A stretch of DNA of 64,000 nt from JAAZPT01 sp964544955 (GCA_964544955.1 CAZJEB010000007.1:15944-79943), one strand, 5' to 3'; positions 42,279 to 52,008 are shown, counted from the stretch's first letter. Numbers and translations: made by a program. Notes: a model not told the origin generated them from the letters alone.

Positions 42279-43233
42279 TATCACTATTGTAAAGTATCTT
42301 TAAAATGTAAGATGAAAGCCCCATCAATATTATGCATATTATTGTAAACAACACATAGTTTCGCGCAAAATCACTTATACCAAACATATTTAGTTCTAAG
42401 TTCAATCGGCCATCCAATATGAATTCCATAGCCATACCAGATGCTAATAAAAGAACAAAAGCAATAGGTGCAACTATTGATAGCGAAGTTTTTATATTAT
42501 TTTTCTTTAGCTTGTTTAATATTATAATTGATACAATAACCGGCATTGAAAATGCAAATATCTGTTGAGCATGAACAAAGAGCAACATCATATGTCCATC
42601 ATTGCGTATGCTTTCCATTATTATCTGAGTTCCCCCATATAATATAAAAAACAACCAAGTAATGTATTGATACCTTTGATTTGATTTACTATATATTTTA
42701 ACGAATATAAAAATTAATGTTACTGCAATTATTAAAGCAATTAATGCTTCAATATTATACACTGCTATGCTTGAAAATCCCCAATCATCTTTAATAACAA
42801 ATATTCCAGTAGCATCCTCTCCAAGAGACTTGCCTATACCTACATTTGTAAACCTTTCAGCAAGCCTAATAATTGTAATAAAAATACCCATTGATGCAAA
42901 AGAAGCATCCTTAAGCTTAACGAAATCATTAGGGTAAGGTTTGATAATTTTTAGAGTTAACAATAAACCTAAAAATAAACCAGTTAAAGAAAAACCTCCA
43001 TCCCACATAGCAAACATTGCACGAGGGTTTTCTATTTCAAATATATAATAAGCATAATTCACTATTACATATAATATTCTTGAAGAAAACAAACAAATTA
43101 CCGATGCTATTGTACTAAATAAAAGGATTGTTGTAGTGTTTTCCTTTGACAGCAGTTTTACTAAAATAAAATATACCGCAATTGCTAAAGCTAAGCATAT
43201 TCCATATGAGTTAAAGTTTAATGAACTAAACAT
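42256..43233 (-). CDS. Prolipoprotein diacylglyceryl transferase-like (Lgt family) membrane protein, divergent
   Basis: A 325-aa polytopic protein arranged like Lgt: periplasmic-side loop AMWDGGFSLTGLFLG (about 75-89) where Lgt has HGGL(S/A)xxG, then IIRLAERFTNVGIGKSLGE (about 121-139) where Lgt has GRxGNFxNxE, AVYNIEAL, and LYGGTQIIMESIRNDG (about 198-213) for the YGxxRFxxExxR region. Several key positions differ: no His in the HGG motif and a changed GNFxN loop. It may be a true but diverged Lgt or a paralogue with another acceptor. It is read in the same direction as the two upstream genes (9-base gap). Confidence 0.6.
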   Translation of the reverse strand: MFSSLNFNSYGICLALAIAVYFILVKLLSKENTTTILLFSTIASVICLFSSRILYVIVNYAYYIFEIENPRAMFAMWDGGFSLTGLFLGLLLTLKIIKPYPNDFVKLKDASFASMGIFITIIRLAERFTNVGIGKSLGEDATGIFVIKDDWGFSSIAVYNIEALIALIIAVTLIFIFVKIYSKSNQRYQYITWLFFILYGGTQIIMESIRNDGHMMLLFVHAQQIFAFSMPVIVSIIILNKLKKNNIKTSLSIVAPIAFVLLLASGMAMEFILDGRLNLELNMFGISDFARNYVLFTIICIILMGLSSYILKILYNSDNKKTLHI

Positions 43234-43242
43234 ATATACCCC

Positions 43243-44238
43243 TTAATTTAATACTGCAGATGCAAAGTATATTATATCTGTTATTGATCTTTCGTTATCA
43301 ACACTTTTTGTACTATAAAGGGAGTCTTTAAAATATAGTGCTGCTGAATTGCCACCATCTAGATTGTAAGCTTGTATGCTTCCAAGTTCTTTCATTAAAT
43401 GAGAAAATTGAGTTAAATCCATACCTTCACTATCATTTAGCCTTCCATCAACTACAACTAAAGCATACTTTAATGGGCCTAATTGCGCTATACCTGCCCT
43501 TGGGTTTTTATAATGTGGTGCAAATTGATATTTATCTGGTATTTTTTGAACTTGCCCATCTATAACCAACGCAGGGCCAAAGCAAAAGCCATTTACTATT
43601 TCTTTTGTTTGTAACAATTCTTTAATTTGACTTGCCTGTTCTTCTTTTCCATGAGTTATTATATGAAAATCACCCATAGCATCTATTAATAGAAAGTCTA
43701 AATTATCGCTAGTTTTTTTACGATATACTTCACCTTGCCTAACAATGAAGCCACTTTGTACTTGCGTGTAAAAATCACCATTTACTGCAACTAGAGCATT
43801 AAACTTGGGTGCAAGTTCACTTGTTTTTAAACCCCTTTTACTACCAAGCTCGCCTGCTAAACCAGTTCTTAATTGTGAAGGATCTGCAATTTCAATATAT
43901 GCCACATGATAATCACAATCATCAAACCTACCATGTTCCATTTTTACTTTTATAGTTGGATCCTCGTATGAGTTTTCCGTAAAGTTTTCAGCAATAGGTT
44001 CTCTCCCCTGTTTTTCATCCAACGGTATGGGTAAAACTACTTCTGCTGTGCCAAAGCTTCCTTCTGCATTTGCTTTAACCACAAATAAGTCTTCAAATTT
44101 AAATGAAAAATCATCAACTTCATTCATATACTTATTTTTAGCTTCAGGCAATATTTCTGGTGATGGAATATATAATGCAACAAAAAGCAAAAATGCAAGC
44201 ATATAAATGCCCAAAATAATATTTAAAGTTTTTTTCAT
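43243..44238 (-). CDS. Phosphodiester glycosidase-domain (NAGPA) membrane-anchored protein
   Basis: A 331-aa protein with one N-terminal signal-anchor (about 5-24) and an extracellular NAGPA domain. Diagnostic stretches are VAVNGDFYTQVQSGFIVRQGEV (about 147-168), NPRAGIAQLGPLKYALVVVDGR (about 240-261), SEGMDLTQFSHLMKELG and NLDGGNSAALYF (about 290-301). Bacterial NAGPA proteins are linked to exopolysaccharide or wall-glycan phosphodiester cleavage. GGAGG precedes the ATG. It lies between the TIM-barrel isomerase and the Lgt-like gene; all three are probably one operon. Confidence 0.88.
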   Translation of the reverse strand: MKKTLNIILGIYMLAFLLFVALYIPSPEILPEAKNKYMNEVDDFSFKFEDLFVVKANAEGSFGTAEVVLPIPLDEKQGREPIAENFTENSYEDPTIKVKMEHGRFDDCDYHVAYIEIADPSQLRTGLAGELGSKRGLKTSELAPKFNALVAVNGDFYTQVQSGFIVRQGEVYRKKTSDNLDFLLIDAMGDFHIITHGKEEQASQIKELLQTKEIVNGFCFGPALVIDGQVQKIPDKYQFAPHYKNPRAGIAQLGPLKYALVVVDGRLNDSEGMDLTQFSHLMKELGSIQAYNLDGGNSAALYFKDSLYSTKSVDNERSITDIIYFASAVLN

Positions 44239-44251
44239 ATTTCCTCCGAAA

Positions 44252-45058
44252 TCAAAGTGACTTCATATAGTTAATAAAGTTATCTAATACAATACCAGGT
44301 TCTTCAAGGCTAAGATCCCAACGTTTTACCCACTCTAAAGAGAAAAATCCGTCATAATTATTTTCTTTTAAAATATTGTAAGAATCTATAATCGGAATAT
44401 CCCCCAAGCCTGGTAAAACATATTTGTACTTGCCATTTTCAAGCAAAACGCCATCCTTAGCATGAACATGCTTAATCCACTGTTTTAGGTTACTGTATGT
44501 TTGTGATGCTGTTTCATGCATAAACCTATATGGGTGATGAATATCCCATAACACATTAACATTACTATGATTAATATCTTGCATAAGTTTTGCAAATTTT
44601 TCGCTATCAGACCAAACTCCATGGGTTTCTAATAAAATAGTTCTGCCCTGTGCCTTTGCCATATCACCCAAAAACATAGCTTGTTCTATAATATAAGGAA
44701 TATCAATTTCTCCTTTAACCTCTGGAACTGCTTCTGCTGCCATAACCCTTATATAGGGCACATTCATTTTTTTAGCCAAATCAACATATGCATTAATTTC
44801 GTTATGCATATATTCTTCATCGCCTTTTACATTTATACAGCAGTCACTTGTTAAGCATGGTATTTTTAAATTTAAGCTATTTAAGCGAGATAATGTTTCT
44901 ACTAATTTATCATCACTAAATTCTGGAACTGAAGGAACAGATATATCTTTACCAACGCCACGGACTTCAATGCCATCGTAGCCCAAATCTGCCGCTGTGC
45001 TAACAATTTCATTCCAGCCCCACCTTGGGCAACTTAATGTAGAAAAACTCAATTTCAT
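44252..45058 (-). CDS. Sugar phosphate isomerase/epimerase (xylose-isomerase-like TIM barrel)
   Basis: A 268-aa TIM-barrel protein of the AP-endonuclease-2 / IolE-like superfamily. The start at 45058 has AAGGTGG nine bases upstream; an ATG at 45067 overlaps that site. Metal-ligand regions are visible: LLETHGVW (Glu and His), LWDIHHPYRF (Asp and His), IKHVHAKD (His), and FSLEW near the end (Glu). N-terminus MKLSFSTLSCPRWGWNEI is typical. The substrate is unknown; inositol, sugar or hydroxypyruvate isomerases share this fold. Confidence 0.88.
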   Translation of the reverse strand: MKLSFSTLSCPRWGWNEIVSTAADLGYDGIEVRGVGKDISVPSVPEFSDDKLVETLSRLNSLNLKIPCLTSDCCINVKGDEEYMHNEINAYVDLAKKMNVPYIRVMAAEAVPEVKGEIDIPYIIEQAMFLGDMAKAQGRTILLETHGVWSDSEKFAKLMQDINHSNVNVLWDIHHPYRFMHETASQTYSNLKQWIKHVHAKDGVLLENGKYKYVLPGLGDIPIIDSYNILKENNYDGFFSLEWVKRWDLSLEEPGIVLDNFINYMKSL

Positions 45059-45092
45059 AAAATTCATCCACCTTCAAAAATTATGTGTTTTA

Positions 45093-45121
45093 TTGCATAA
45101 CACTGGCTATTATGGTATCAT
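45093..45121 (+). promoter_or_regulatory. Promoter of the CapA-like gene
   Basis: TTGCAT (45093-45098), 17-nt spacer, TATCAT (45116-45121) with a TGn extended -10. Confidence 0.55.
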
Positions 45122-45188
45122 GTTACAAGCCTAAGGTCAAGGTTTGGCGCTAAATTATGATGTTTTAAAATTGGATTGGAAAACTAGC

Positions 45189-46514
45189 ATGAAGCATAAA
45201 AAAAGAGGAATTAGTACTGGTAGTATAGTTACAATTATTATTTTAGTAATTGTTCTTTTAGCATGCCTTTGGCTTCTTCCAAAGCTTTTTGGAAACTTAA
45301 ATACACGCATAAGTCCTGATAAAATTAGTAAATCGTTTATAAATTTAGCAAAAGATTCTATGGGTGCTATAACTGATACATTTGTAACAAGTACAAAAGA
45401 ACCTGATGAGCCTAATATTGATTTAGTTTTTTCCACACACGCATATTCGGAACCATTACCAACCCCTATATTAAAAGATGAAATTGTAAACTTTTCATTA
45501 TCTTTTGCTGGTAGTATTGATTTTGATAAAAAATTACAAAAAGCAACAGCAATGGAGGAAGGTATATATAATATTAGCCCAATATTTGAAAACATTAAAA
45601 ATACCTTTAATAGTGATTATAACACTATAAATTTAGCTAATACATTTATAAAAAATGAAGAATTAAGTGATATAAACGCGCCAGAATCTTTAATAAGTAG
45701 CATAAAAAACTTAGGCTTTAATTCAATTATTTTTGGTAACAGCAATTCTTTAAATTATGGCCTTGAAGGTTTGCAAAGCATGTTAACAACTGCAAAACAA
45801 AACAAAATTAATATAAATGGTATTGATGCCGAATCTACCAATAGTGAAATATTTATTCAAAATATAAAAGAAATTCCAGTAGCATTCCTCCACTATACTC
45901 AAAGTATATCTTCTACAAGTAAAAAGAAAGTTCCTGAACAAAACATAAAATTCCATATAAGTATTATTAATGAAGATAAAGTAAAAAGCGATATTATAAG
46001 AGCAAGGGAAAAAGGTGCATATTTTGTTGTAGTAAGTATAGATTGGGATAAATCCACAAGCAAAAACCCAAGTAAGGATCAAATAAAAATTGCGCAATAT
46101 ATAGCTGATGCTGGAGCAAATATAATTATTGGAAATAACCAAAACAGCCCTTTAGCTTTTGATATTTTATCTACCACAAACCAATACGCCCCTAACCGCA
46201 AGGTTCCTGTTGCTTATTCTTTAGGTAATTTATTATCTTCAAATACTAACAACGCAAACCAGGCAAGTAGTATAATTTTAAACTTTAATATAAGTTATAA
46301 TAAAACAAAAGCTAAAGTTGAATCAATAAAAATTAGTGATATACCTTTGTTTGTTTGGAAAACCAAGTTAGAAAATAAGGATGTTTTTAGTATTTTACCA
46401 TTAAACAATAAAATAGATGCAGAAAATAAAAAGCTAATTAACTTTAACGAGAAAGTTAATAGCTTTATAAATAATTTGTTTGGGATATTGCCAATTAGCG
46501 TTATTAATAACTAA
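45189..46514 (+). CDS. Degenerate CapA/PgsA-like membrane-anchored protein
   Basis: About 441 aa from the ATG at 45189 (GGAAA upstream); a TTG at 45144 would add 15 residues. A basic start is followed by a membrane anchor (about 12-34) and an extracellular domain laid out like poly-gamma-glutamate synthesis protein CapA, a calcineurin-like fold. The usual metal ligands are changed: (F/A)GD is FAGSIDF (106-112), NNHxxDxG is NSNSLNYG (184-191), HWG is DWD (285-287), and HPH is NNQNS (316-320). VAYSLGNLL (341-349) near the C-terminus is conserved and identifies the family. Catalysis is therefore unlikely. It is convergent with the UPF0126 gene, stop codons abutting, with no terminator between. 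Confidence 0.72.
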   Translation: MKHKKRGISTGSIVTIIILVIVLLACLWLLPKLFGNLNTRISPDKISKSFINLAKDSMGAITDTFVTSTKEPDEPNIDLVFSTHAYSEPLPTPILKDEIVNFSLSFAGSIDFDKKLQKATAMEEGIYNISPIFENIKNTFNSDYNTINLANTFIKNEELSDINAPESLISSIKNLGFNSIIFGNSNSLNYGLEGLQSMLTTAKQNKININGIDAESTNSEIFIQNIKEIPVAFLHYTQSISSTSKKKVPEQNIKFHISIINEDKVKSDIIRAREKGAYFVVVSIDWDKSTSKNPSKDQIKIAQYIADAGANIIIGNNQNSPLAFDILSTTNQYAPNRKVPVAYSLGNLLSSNTNNANQASSIILNFNISYNKTKAKVESIKISDIPLFVWKTKLENKDVFSILPLNNKIDAENKKLINFNEKVNSFINNLFGILPISVINN

Positions 46515-47195
46515 CTATTTTATTTTATCACTAAATTTAGACGCCATAATATGCTCTGGCATAATTACTCTGGGCAAATTCCACTTATATTTTGTAGCAA
46601 GCATTCTAATTACAAAAATAAATGTAATGCTAACAATTGTTGCAATAGTTTCCCCAACTAATGGGAAACAAATTAATAATAATATTGCGCCTAGAAGTGA
46701 GGCACTAGCATATATATGCTTTGTAAACACATATGGCATACTTAGGGAGCATACATCTCTAATTATACCACCACCAACACCGGTTATAACCCCAGCAAAT
46801 AAAGTTAATACTACACCTGCCCTAGGGCTTAAGTTGTAGGCAGCTGAAGCCCCTACAACTGTAAATATACCTAAGCCGATAGAATCAAATACATTAATAA
46901 TTAATTCAAATTTATAAAAACGTTTACTAGTTAAAATTTGTTTGTTGAAATAAAGAAAAACAAATAATATTGTTGATGTTATAAAGGCTAAAAAAGCGAA
47001 ATTTTTATTAACAAATACTGCAGCAGGATACACATTTAAAATAATATCACGCATTAATCCGCCACCCGTAGCTGTTATTATGCCAAGTATAACAACACCA
47101 AAATAATCCATTCCCTTGCGAATTGCAAGGCTGGCACCAGAAATAGCAAAGGCAATAGTACCAAGGTATTCCATTATTAAAAGTAGTAATTCCAT
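46515..47195 (-). CDS. UPF0126/TRIC-type membrane protein (YicG-like)
   Basis: A 226-aa membrane protein with about seven helices formed by two homologous halves. Each half carries the GGG-xx-RD motif: TATGGGLMRDIILN (about 42-55) and TGVGGGIIRDVCSL (about 138-151). Bacterial TRIC proteins form trimeric cation channels; related E. coli YicG is reported as a glycine transporter. GAGGG precedes the ATG. It follows pepC by 15 bases and is probably co-transcribed with it. A link to amino-acid release by PepC is speculative. Confidence 0.9.
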   Translation of the reverse strand: MELLLLIMEYLGTIAFAISGASLAIRKGMDYFGVVILGIITATGGGLMRDIILNVYPAAVFVNKNFAFLAFITSTILFVFLYFNKQILTSKRFYKFELIINVFDSIGLGIFTVVGASAAYNLSPRAGVVLTLFAGVITGVGGGIIRDVCSLSMPYVFTKHIYASASLLGAILLLICFPLVGETIATIVSITFIFVIRMLATKYKWNLPRVIMPEHIMASKFSDKIK

Positions 47196-47210
47196 ATAAC
47201 CCTCTTAAAC

Positions 47211-48545
47211 TTATATAGCAAGGCTTCCCATTGGGTCCCAAGGTTTAAGAACAATAGGTTCTTTATCAAGCATATCCTTTTCCTCATTTGTGAGGTATTT
47301 TTTATTTACAACAACTTGATAAGTATATTCATTGAACCAATCATCACTCATAACATAAAATCCATCGGCTCCCCTATCTTTCCCCCAGCTATTTTGAACA
47401 CGCCAACGGTTTGGTTTTCCATCATCATCAATATTAACGCCACAAAGAACCATTGCATGGGTCATTAAGCTTTCACCATAATCTAGCCTTTGAGCTTTAT
47501 CCAATGGGAATTTAGTGTTAAATAGATCTTCCACATTGAATATGTTCATGGACATTACCCCATCATCCATAAGTGAAGATTGCCCAACATCACAACCAAA
47601 CCAAACACTTTCCCCATCTTGCATTTGAGCAATAGCAGCACGTTTTAAGCTTTCAACAGGCAAGTTTAAATACTTTACTGGATACATTCCAACAACACTG
47701 CCTAAATATTGAACTGTATAAGTATTATAATAAGGCTTATCTTTGGTTGGTGCATTTATTATACTTACATAATCATTTAAATTTATACCAACATATTCTT
47801 TATAGAATTCTTGAGGGCTTAATTCAGGTAGGCGTACAAACTTTTTATCTTTATCCCTTACTTCTAATGTAAAGCTTTTGGGTGGTTCACCTAGTGCTAT
47901 ACACAGCATACGGTATATTGTAGAAAGCATATCATCTTTCATTAACCTTAATTCTTCTTCACTTTTACCTTCTTCATTTGCTGTTCTTAAAATACAAGCA
48001 TATTCCCTTAATTTTAAAGTTAAAAACTTACTCATATGATGTGTGTTTGATGATGAAAAAGACTCTGGCATAAATTGTTTTGGAACCACACCATATTTTT
48101 CAACAATACCACTAAACATATCCCATTGACCACCATCACCTAGTGGATCTTTTAATAAAAATGCAACTTCTCTGCTTTCAAGTGCTAATGGTAGTGACTC
48201 AATAATATTTTCTAAAAATAGGTTGGATTTTTCAAGTTTATCCCAAAATAAAGGATATGCTTGACTAAGCTCAAAAGTTTCTAAATTAAGCTTTTTCATT
48301 ATTTCCACACGCATTACATTTAATGCCGCAAACATCCAGCATCTTCCACTTTTCATTTGGTTGGTAATATCGCCTGTTTCAATATTAATAGAATAATTGT
48401 GCCCCATATTAACAAAGTCTTCGCGATTTTCAGCACTTTTTAATATTCCGTTTTTTATTGAAGTATTCATGGCAACTGTATTAGCTTTATTTTGCTTAAA
48501 TTCATTTTCAAATTTTGATAATTGTTGATAAGTGATTTCTTTCAT
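47211..48545 (-). CDS. pepC: Aminopeptidase C (bleomycin hydrolase family, C1B)
   Basis: A 444-aa cytoplasmic cysteine aminopeptidase that assembles as a hexamer in its family. The start at 48545 has GGAGG upstream; an in-frame ATG at 48557 overlaps that site. The papain-like catalytic triad is visible: Cys in KSGRCWMFA (about 69-77), His in LMTHAMVLCGV (about 367-377), and Asn in RVQNSWG (about 389-395). GDGGQWDMF is the family glycine loop. The C-terminal tail needed for the aminopeptidase register is present. A TGn-type -10 (TACAAT at 48580-48575, minus strand) lies about 30 bases upstream. Confidence 0.95.
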   Translation of the reverse strand: MKEITYQQLSKFENEFKQNKANTVAMNTSIKNGILKSAENREDFVNMGHNYSINIETGDITNQMKSGRCWMFAALNVMRVEIMKKLNLETFELSQAYPLFWDKLEKSNLFLENIIESLPLALESREVAFLLKDPLGDGGQWDMFSGIVEKYGVVPKQFMPESFSSSNTHHMSKFLTLKLREYACILRTANEEGKSEEELRLMKDDMLSTIYRMLCIALGEPPKSFTLEVRDKDKKFVRLPELSPQEFYKEYVGINLNDYVSIINAPTKDKPYYNTYTVQYLGSVVGMYPVKYLNLPVESLKRAAIAQMQDGESVWFGCDVGQSSLMDDGVMSMNIFNVEDLFNTKFPLDKAQRLDYGESLMTHAMVLCGVNIDDDGKPNRWRVQNSWGKDRGADGFYVMSDDWFNEYTYQVVVNKKYLTNEEKDMLDKEPIVLKPWDPMGSLAI

Positions 48546-48620
48546 AACTTCCTCCAAAAATTTACTGTATTACAATTGTATCACAAATAAGGTTAATATA
48601 GTAATTATATTTGTATTTTA

Positions 48621-48648
48621 TTGACACATTTACATTTTGTTTTATAAT
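48621..48648 (+). promoter_or_regulatory. Promoter of addB
   Basis: Consensus TTGACA (48621-48626), 16-nt spacer, consensus TATAAT (48643-48648), 22 bases before the addB ATG. Confidence 0.8.
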
Positions 48649-48669
48649 TGAATAATATGAGGTGTTTAT

Positions 48670-51600
48670 ATGACTAATACTGTTAAAATTAAAGGTTTTA
48701 GACCTAACAGAGCCCTTAAACCTTTATTAAAAGAGATAGAAAATAGAATAAAAGAAGAAAAAAATGTTGTTTTGCTAGTACCAGAGCAATATACTTTACA
48801 AGGTGAAAAAGATATTATATTAAACCTTAATTTAGAAGGTTTATTTAACATAGAAGTTTTAAGCCCAACTAGATTAGCCTATAGGGTATTAGAAAAAATA
48901 GCATCATCAGAAAGCAACTTGCTTGATGTATCTGGCCAAGCAATGTTGATAACAAATTTACTTTATAAATATGAGAAAGATTTAAAATATTATAAGGCTG
49001 ATATGTTTAAACCAGGCTTTGTAACAAGCATATCCAATATAATAGATAATATAATACAAGCTCAAGTTGATATTGAAGAGCTGAAAAAGATATTGTTATC
49101 AAGTGATAATAATATTTTAAAATTAAAATGGCATGATATTCTTTTAATATATGATGAATTCATAATTCTTACAAATAGTAAATTTTCAGCTAAAGAGAAC
49201 AAATTAAAGTTTGTTGCACAAAATATTGGAAACAGTGGTTATTTGAAAGGTAAATATGTGTATGTTTATGGGTTTGATTTAATAACTGAAAGCCTATCTT
49301 CTTTATTATTAGGTGTATCAAAGTCCGCTGAATCTTTAGAGCTTTGGCTTACATTTGACTCAGATAAAAGTACAGATGCTGCATTATATTTACCAGTTAG
49401 ACAAAGTGTATTTCGTTTAATTGATATTTTTAATTTGAACAATATTTCTTATGAATTAAATTACCATCCTGAAATAGAGTTAGAGAGCCATTCTGCCATA
49501 TCTCACCTTGATAATGTGCTATATAGTAATGCAAAAAAAGGTGTTAATTACAAATATGAAAAAGAACAATATGCAATTAAAATAATGAATTGCACATCTC
49601 CTATTGAAGAAGCGGAGCTAGTTGCAAACAAAATAAAAGAATTAGTTAGTAAAGGCAAAAAATATAGCGAAATAACAATAATGTTACCCAATAATAGTGA
49701 TTATGGTTTTGCTGTTGAAGCTGCATTAATAAGCTTAAATATTCCATATTTTAGTAATGAAGAATTAATAGCCCAACAACATCCTTTAATTTCTTACATA
49801 ATTGATTCTGTATTTACCGTATCAAAAGATTACAGTGACGAATATATGGGTTATATTATATCTAACCCATATTGTGGTTTAAAAACAGAGGAAAGATCAT
49901 ACTTAAAAATATATTCTAAAAAATATGGGATAAGAAAACAAAAATGGCTTAATAAGTTTGAAAAAGGCGATGAATTTGAACGTGAAACCGCTGAAAAATT
50001 AAGAATAAAGTTAATAAACCCTCTGATAAGCTTACGCAATGATTTATCTAAAGCCAAAACATCTTCAGAATCTTTAACTGCACTTTATATATTATTAGAA
50101 AATATTAATGCCTATAATGAAATAAACTTTAATGAAAGTTTATTATTAAGCCATGGAATGAATTTAAGAGCAGACCAGAACCAACAATTATGGAATTATA
50201 TAATTGATGTTTTTGACCAATTAAGTTTAATTTTAGATGGTTCTCGTGCAACATTTAAAAAATTACCAGAATTACTAAAGCAAGGCTTTAGTGCAGTTAG
50301 TATAAACAGCTTACCATCTAATGAAAATATGGTAGCATTAGGAAAACTTGGCCATATGATTAGCGGAGAAACTAAAGTATTATTTATAGTTGGTTTGGAT
50401 GATAGTGTAATTACTAGTAAATCGGAAGATATTATTAGTGAACAAGAAATGTTATATATAGAAAATAAACTTGGTAAAGAAATAGGTATGAGCAATGAAA
50501 CTGTTAATACATTAGCCAAGTTAGATATAAAAAAGGCATTAACTTTACCAAAGGAACTTTTGTTTTTAAGTTATTCTAAAACTGATTTATCAGGTAAACC
50601 TTTATGGCCAATAAACATTATAAATGATATTCAAAATAGATTTTTTAGTAATGTTGATGTAGTTTATGATAAATTAGATAAAGCTTCAAATAATTTTGAA
50701 AGCATATTTGCTACCATAGTAAGAGAATTGCATAAATTAACATTTGTAAAAAGTAAAGAAGAATATAATAATGGATTAAGTAATATTGCTGTTCAATATA
50801 ACAAAATAAAATATAACCCTGAAATTGAAGAATTGTTTGATTTATATATTAAAAAGGTTAATAGTTTTTCTAGTTTAAAAAATATTAATAAAAACATTAC
50901 ATTCTCATTGTATAAAGGTGAAAATTTATCAGTATCTAGGTTGGAATCCTTTGCACAATGCCCCTTCAAGCATTTTATAAATTACGGGTTAAAACCTCAA
51001 GTTATAGATGATTGGGGAATAAACCCAATTATAATGGGTAATTTTTATCATGATGTTTTAGATAGTTTTATTAAAGAAATAAATACTTTAGATAATATCG
51101 AAAACATTGCAGAAGAAGATATAAATTTAATAATTAATAAAATTATATTAGACAAAAATTTAAATGAAATTGTAAGCCCAATAAATGATGGAAATAGAAA
51201 CAAAGCTACATTTAATAAAGCTAAAAAGGCTTTAAATTTTGCTGCTTATACTTACATAAAACAAATAAATGCTAGCAAGTTTAAAATATTTGAAACTGAA
51301 TTAGAATTTGGTAAGAATGATAAGTTTCCGCCCATTATACTTGAATTAGAAAACGGAAGAAGTGTAAACTTAAGAGGTAAAATTGATAGGGTTGATATTT
51401 ATAAAAGTGAAGAAGGTAACTATGTTAGAATTATAGACTATAAAAGTAAAGGCAAAAGTCTTTCTCCATCAGAATTATGGTATGGCTCTCAAATACAATT
51501 AACAATATATTTAGATACAGTTAGCAAGGGCATAAAGCAATCAATTCCTGCGGGCGCATTTTATATCCCTATTGATTTACCATGGTTAGAATTTGAAGAT

Positions 51601-52008
51601 GAAGATATCGATAAACTTTTAGACTCTAAAATAAAACAATATAAATTTAGTGGAATAATATTAAAAAATAAAGAAGCTATAGAGGCTATGGATAATATGG
51701 ATAGCCCCGTATCTTTAAAGGCTTATATTAAGAAAAACAGCGATTTTTCTAGTGCTGAAGATATGTTTACAGAGGAAGACTTGCAATTATTAGTTGAGCA
51801 TAGCAAAATTAAAGCAATTGAATTTGCAAATATGATATATGATGGCAAAGTGTCCGTTGAGCCTATTATGAATGAACGTAACTTGGCTCCATGCGAGTAC
51901 TGTGACTTTAAGCGAACATGCTTTAATAGCCCATCAAATTATAAAAGATTAGAAAAATTAGATTTTATGAAATTAAAAGAAAAATTAAATAATAAAAAAG
52001 AAGGCTAA
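48670..52008 (+). CDS. addB: AddB-like nuclease subunit of AddAB, without a Walker A motif
   Basis: A 1112-aa protein of the AddB/RexB family that, with AddA, resects DNA ends for recombination. Recognised by LVPEQYTLQGEKDI near the N-terminus (family motif VPEQxTxQxE) and by the C-terminal RecB-type nuclease (GKIDRVDIYK, IIDYKSKG, QIQLTIYLD) with Fe-S Cys residues in FAQCPFKHF and PCEYCDFKRTCF. The nuclease residues are intact. The N-terminal Walker A (GRAGSGK-T/S in B. subtilis AddB) is replaced by IKGFRPNRALK, with no Lys-Thr, so ATP binding at that site is doubtful, as in RexB-like forms. addA, normally next door, is absent: rpoC follows on the other strand. Confidence 0.9.
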   Translation: MTNTVKIKGFRPNRALKPLLKEIENRIKEEKNVVLLVPEQYTLQGEKDIILNLNLEGLFNIEVLSPTRLAYRVLEKIASSESNLLDVSGQAMLITNLLYKYEKDLKYYKADMFKPGFVTSISNIIDNIIQAQVDIEELKKILLSSDNNILKLKWHDILLIYDEFIILTNSKFSAKENKLKFVAQNIGNSGYLKGKYVYVYGFDLITESLSSLLLGVSKSAESLELWLTFDSDKSTDAALYLPVRQSVFRLIDIFNLNNISYELNYHPEIELESHSAISHLDNVLYSNAKKGVNYKYEKEQYAIKIMNCTSPIEEAELVANKIKELVSKGKKYSEITIMLPNNSDYGFAVEAALISLNIPYFSNEELIAQQHPLISYIIDSVFTVSKDYSDEYMGYIISNPYCGLKTEERSYLKIYSKKYGIRKQKWLNKFEKGDEFERETAEKLRIKLINPLISLRNDLSKAKTSSESLTALYILLENINAYNEINFNESLLLSHGMNLRADQNQQLWNYIIDVFDQLSLILDGSRATFKKLPELLKQGFSAVSINSLPSNENMVALGKLGHMISGETKVLFIVGLDDSVITSKSEDIISEQEMLYIENKLGKEIGMSNETVNTLAKLDIKKALTLPKELLFLSYSKTDLSGKPLWPINIINDIQNRFFSNVDVVYDKLDKASNNFESIFATIVRELHKLTFVKSKEEYNNGLSNIAVQYNKIKYNPEIEELFDLYIKKVNSFSSLKNINKNITFSLYKGENLSVSRLESFAQCPFKHFINYGLKPQVIDDWGINPIIMGNFYHDVLDSFIKEINTLDNIENIAEEDINLIINKIILDKNLNEIVSPINDGNRNKATFNKAKKALNFAAYTYIKQINASKFKIFETELEFGKNDKFPPIILELENGRSVNLRGKIDRVDIYKSEEGNYVRIIDYKSKGKSLSPSELWYGSQIQLTIYLDTVSKGIKQSIPAGAFYIPIDLPWLEFEDEDIDKLLDSKIKQYKFSGIILKNKEAIEAMDNMDSPVSLKAYIKKNSDFSSAEDMFTEEDLQLLVEHSKIKAIEFANMIYDGKVSVEPIMNERNLAPCEYCDFKRTCFNSPSNYKRLEKLDFMKLKEKLNNKKEG

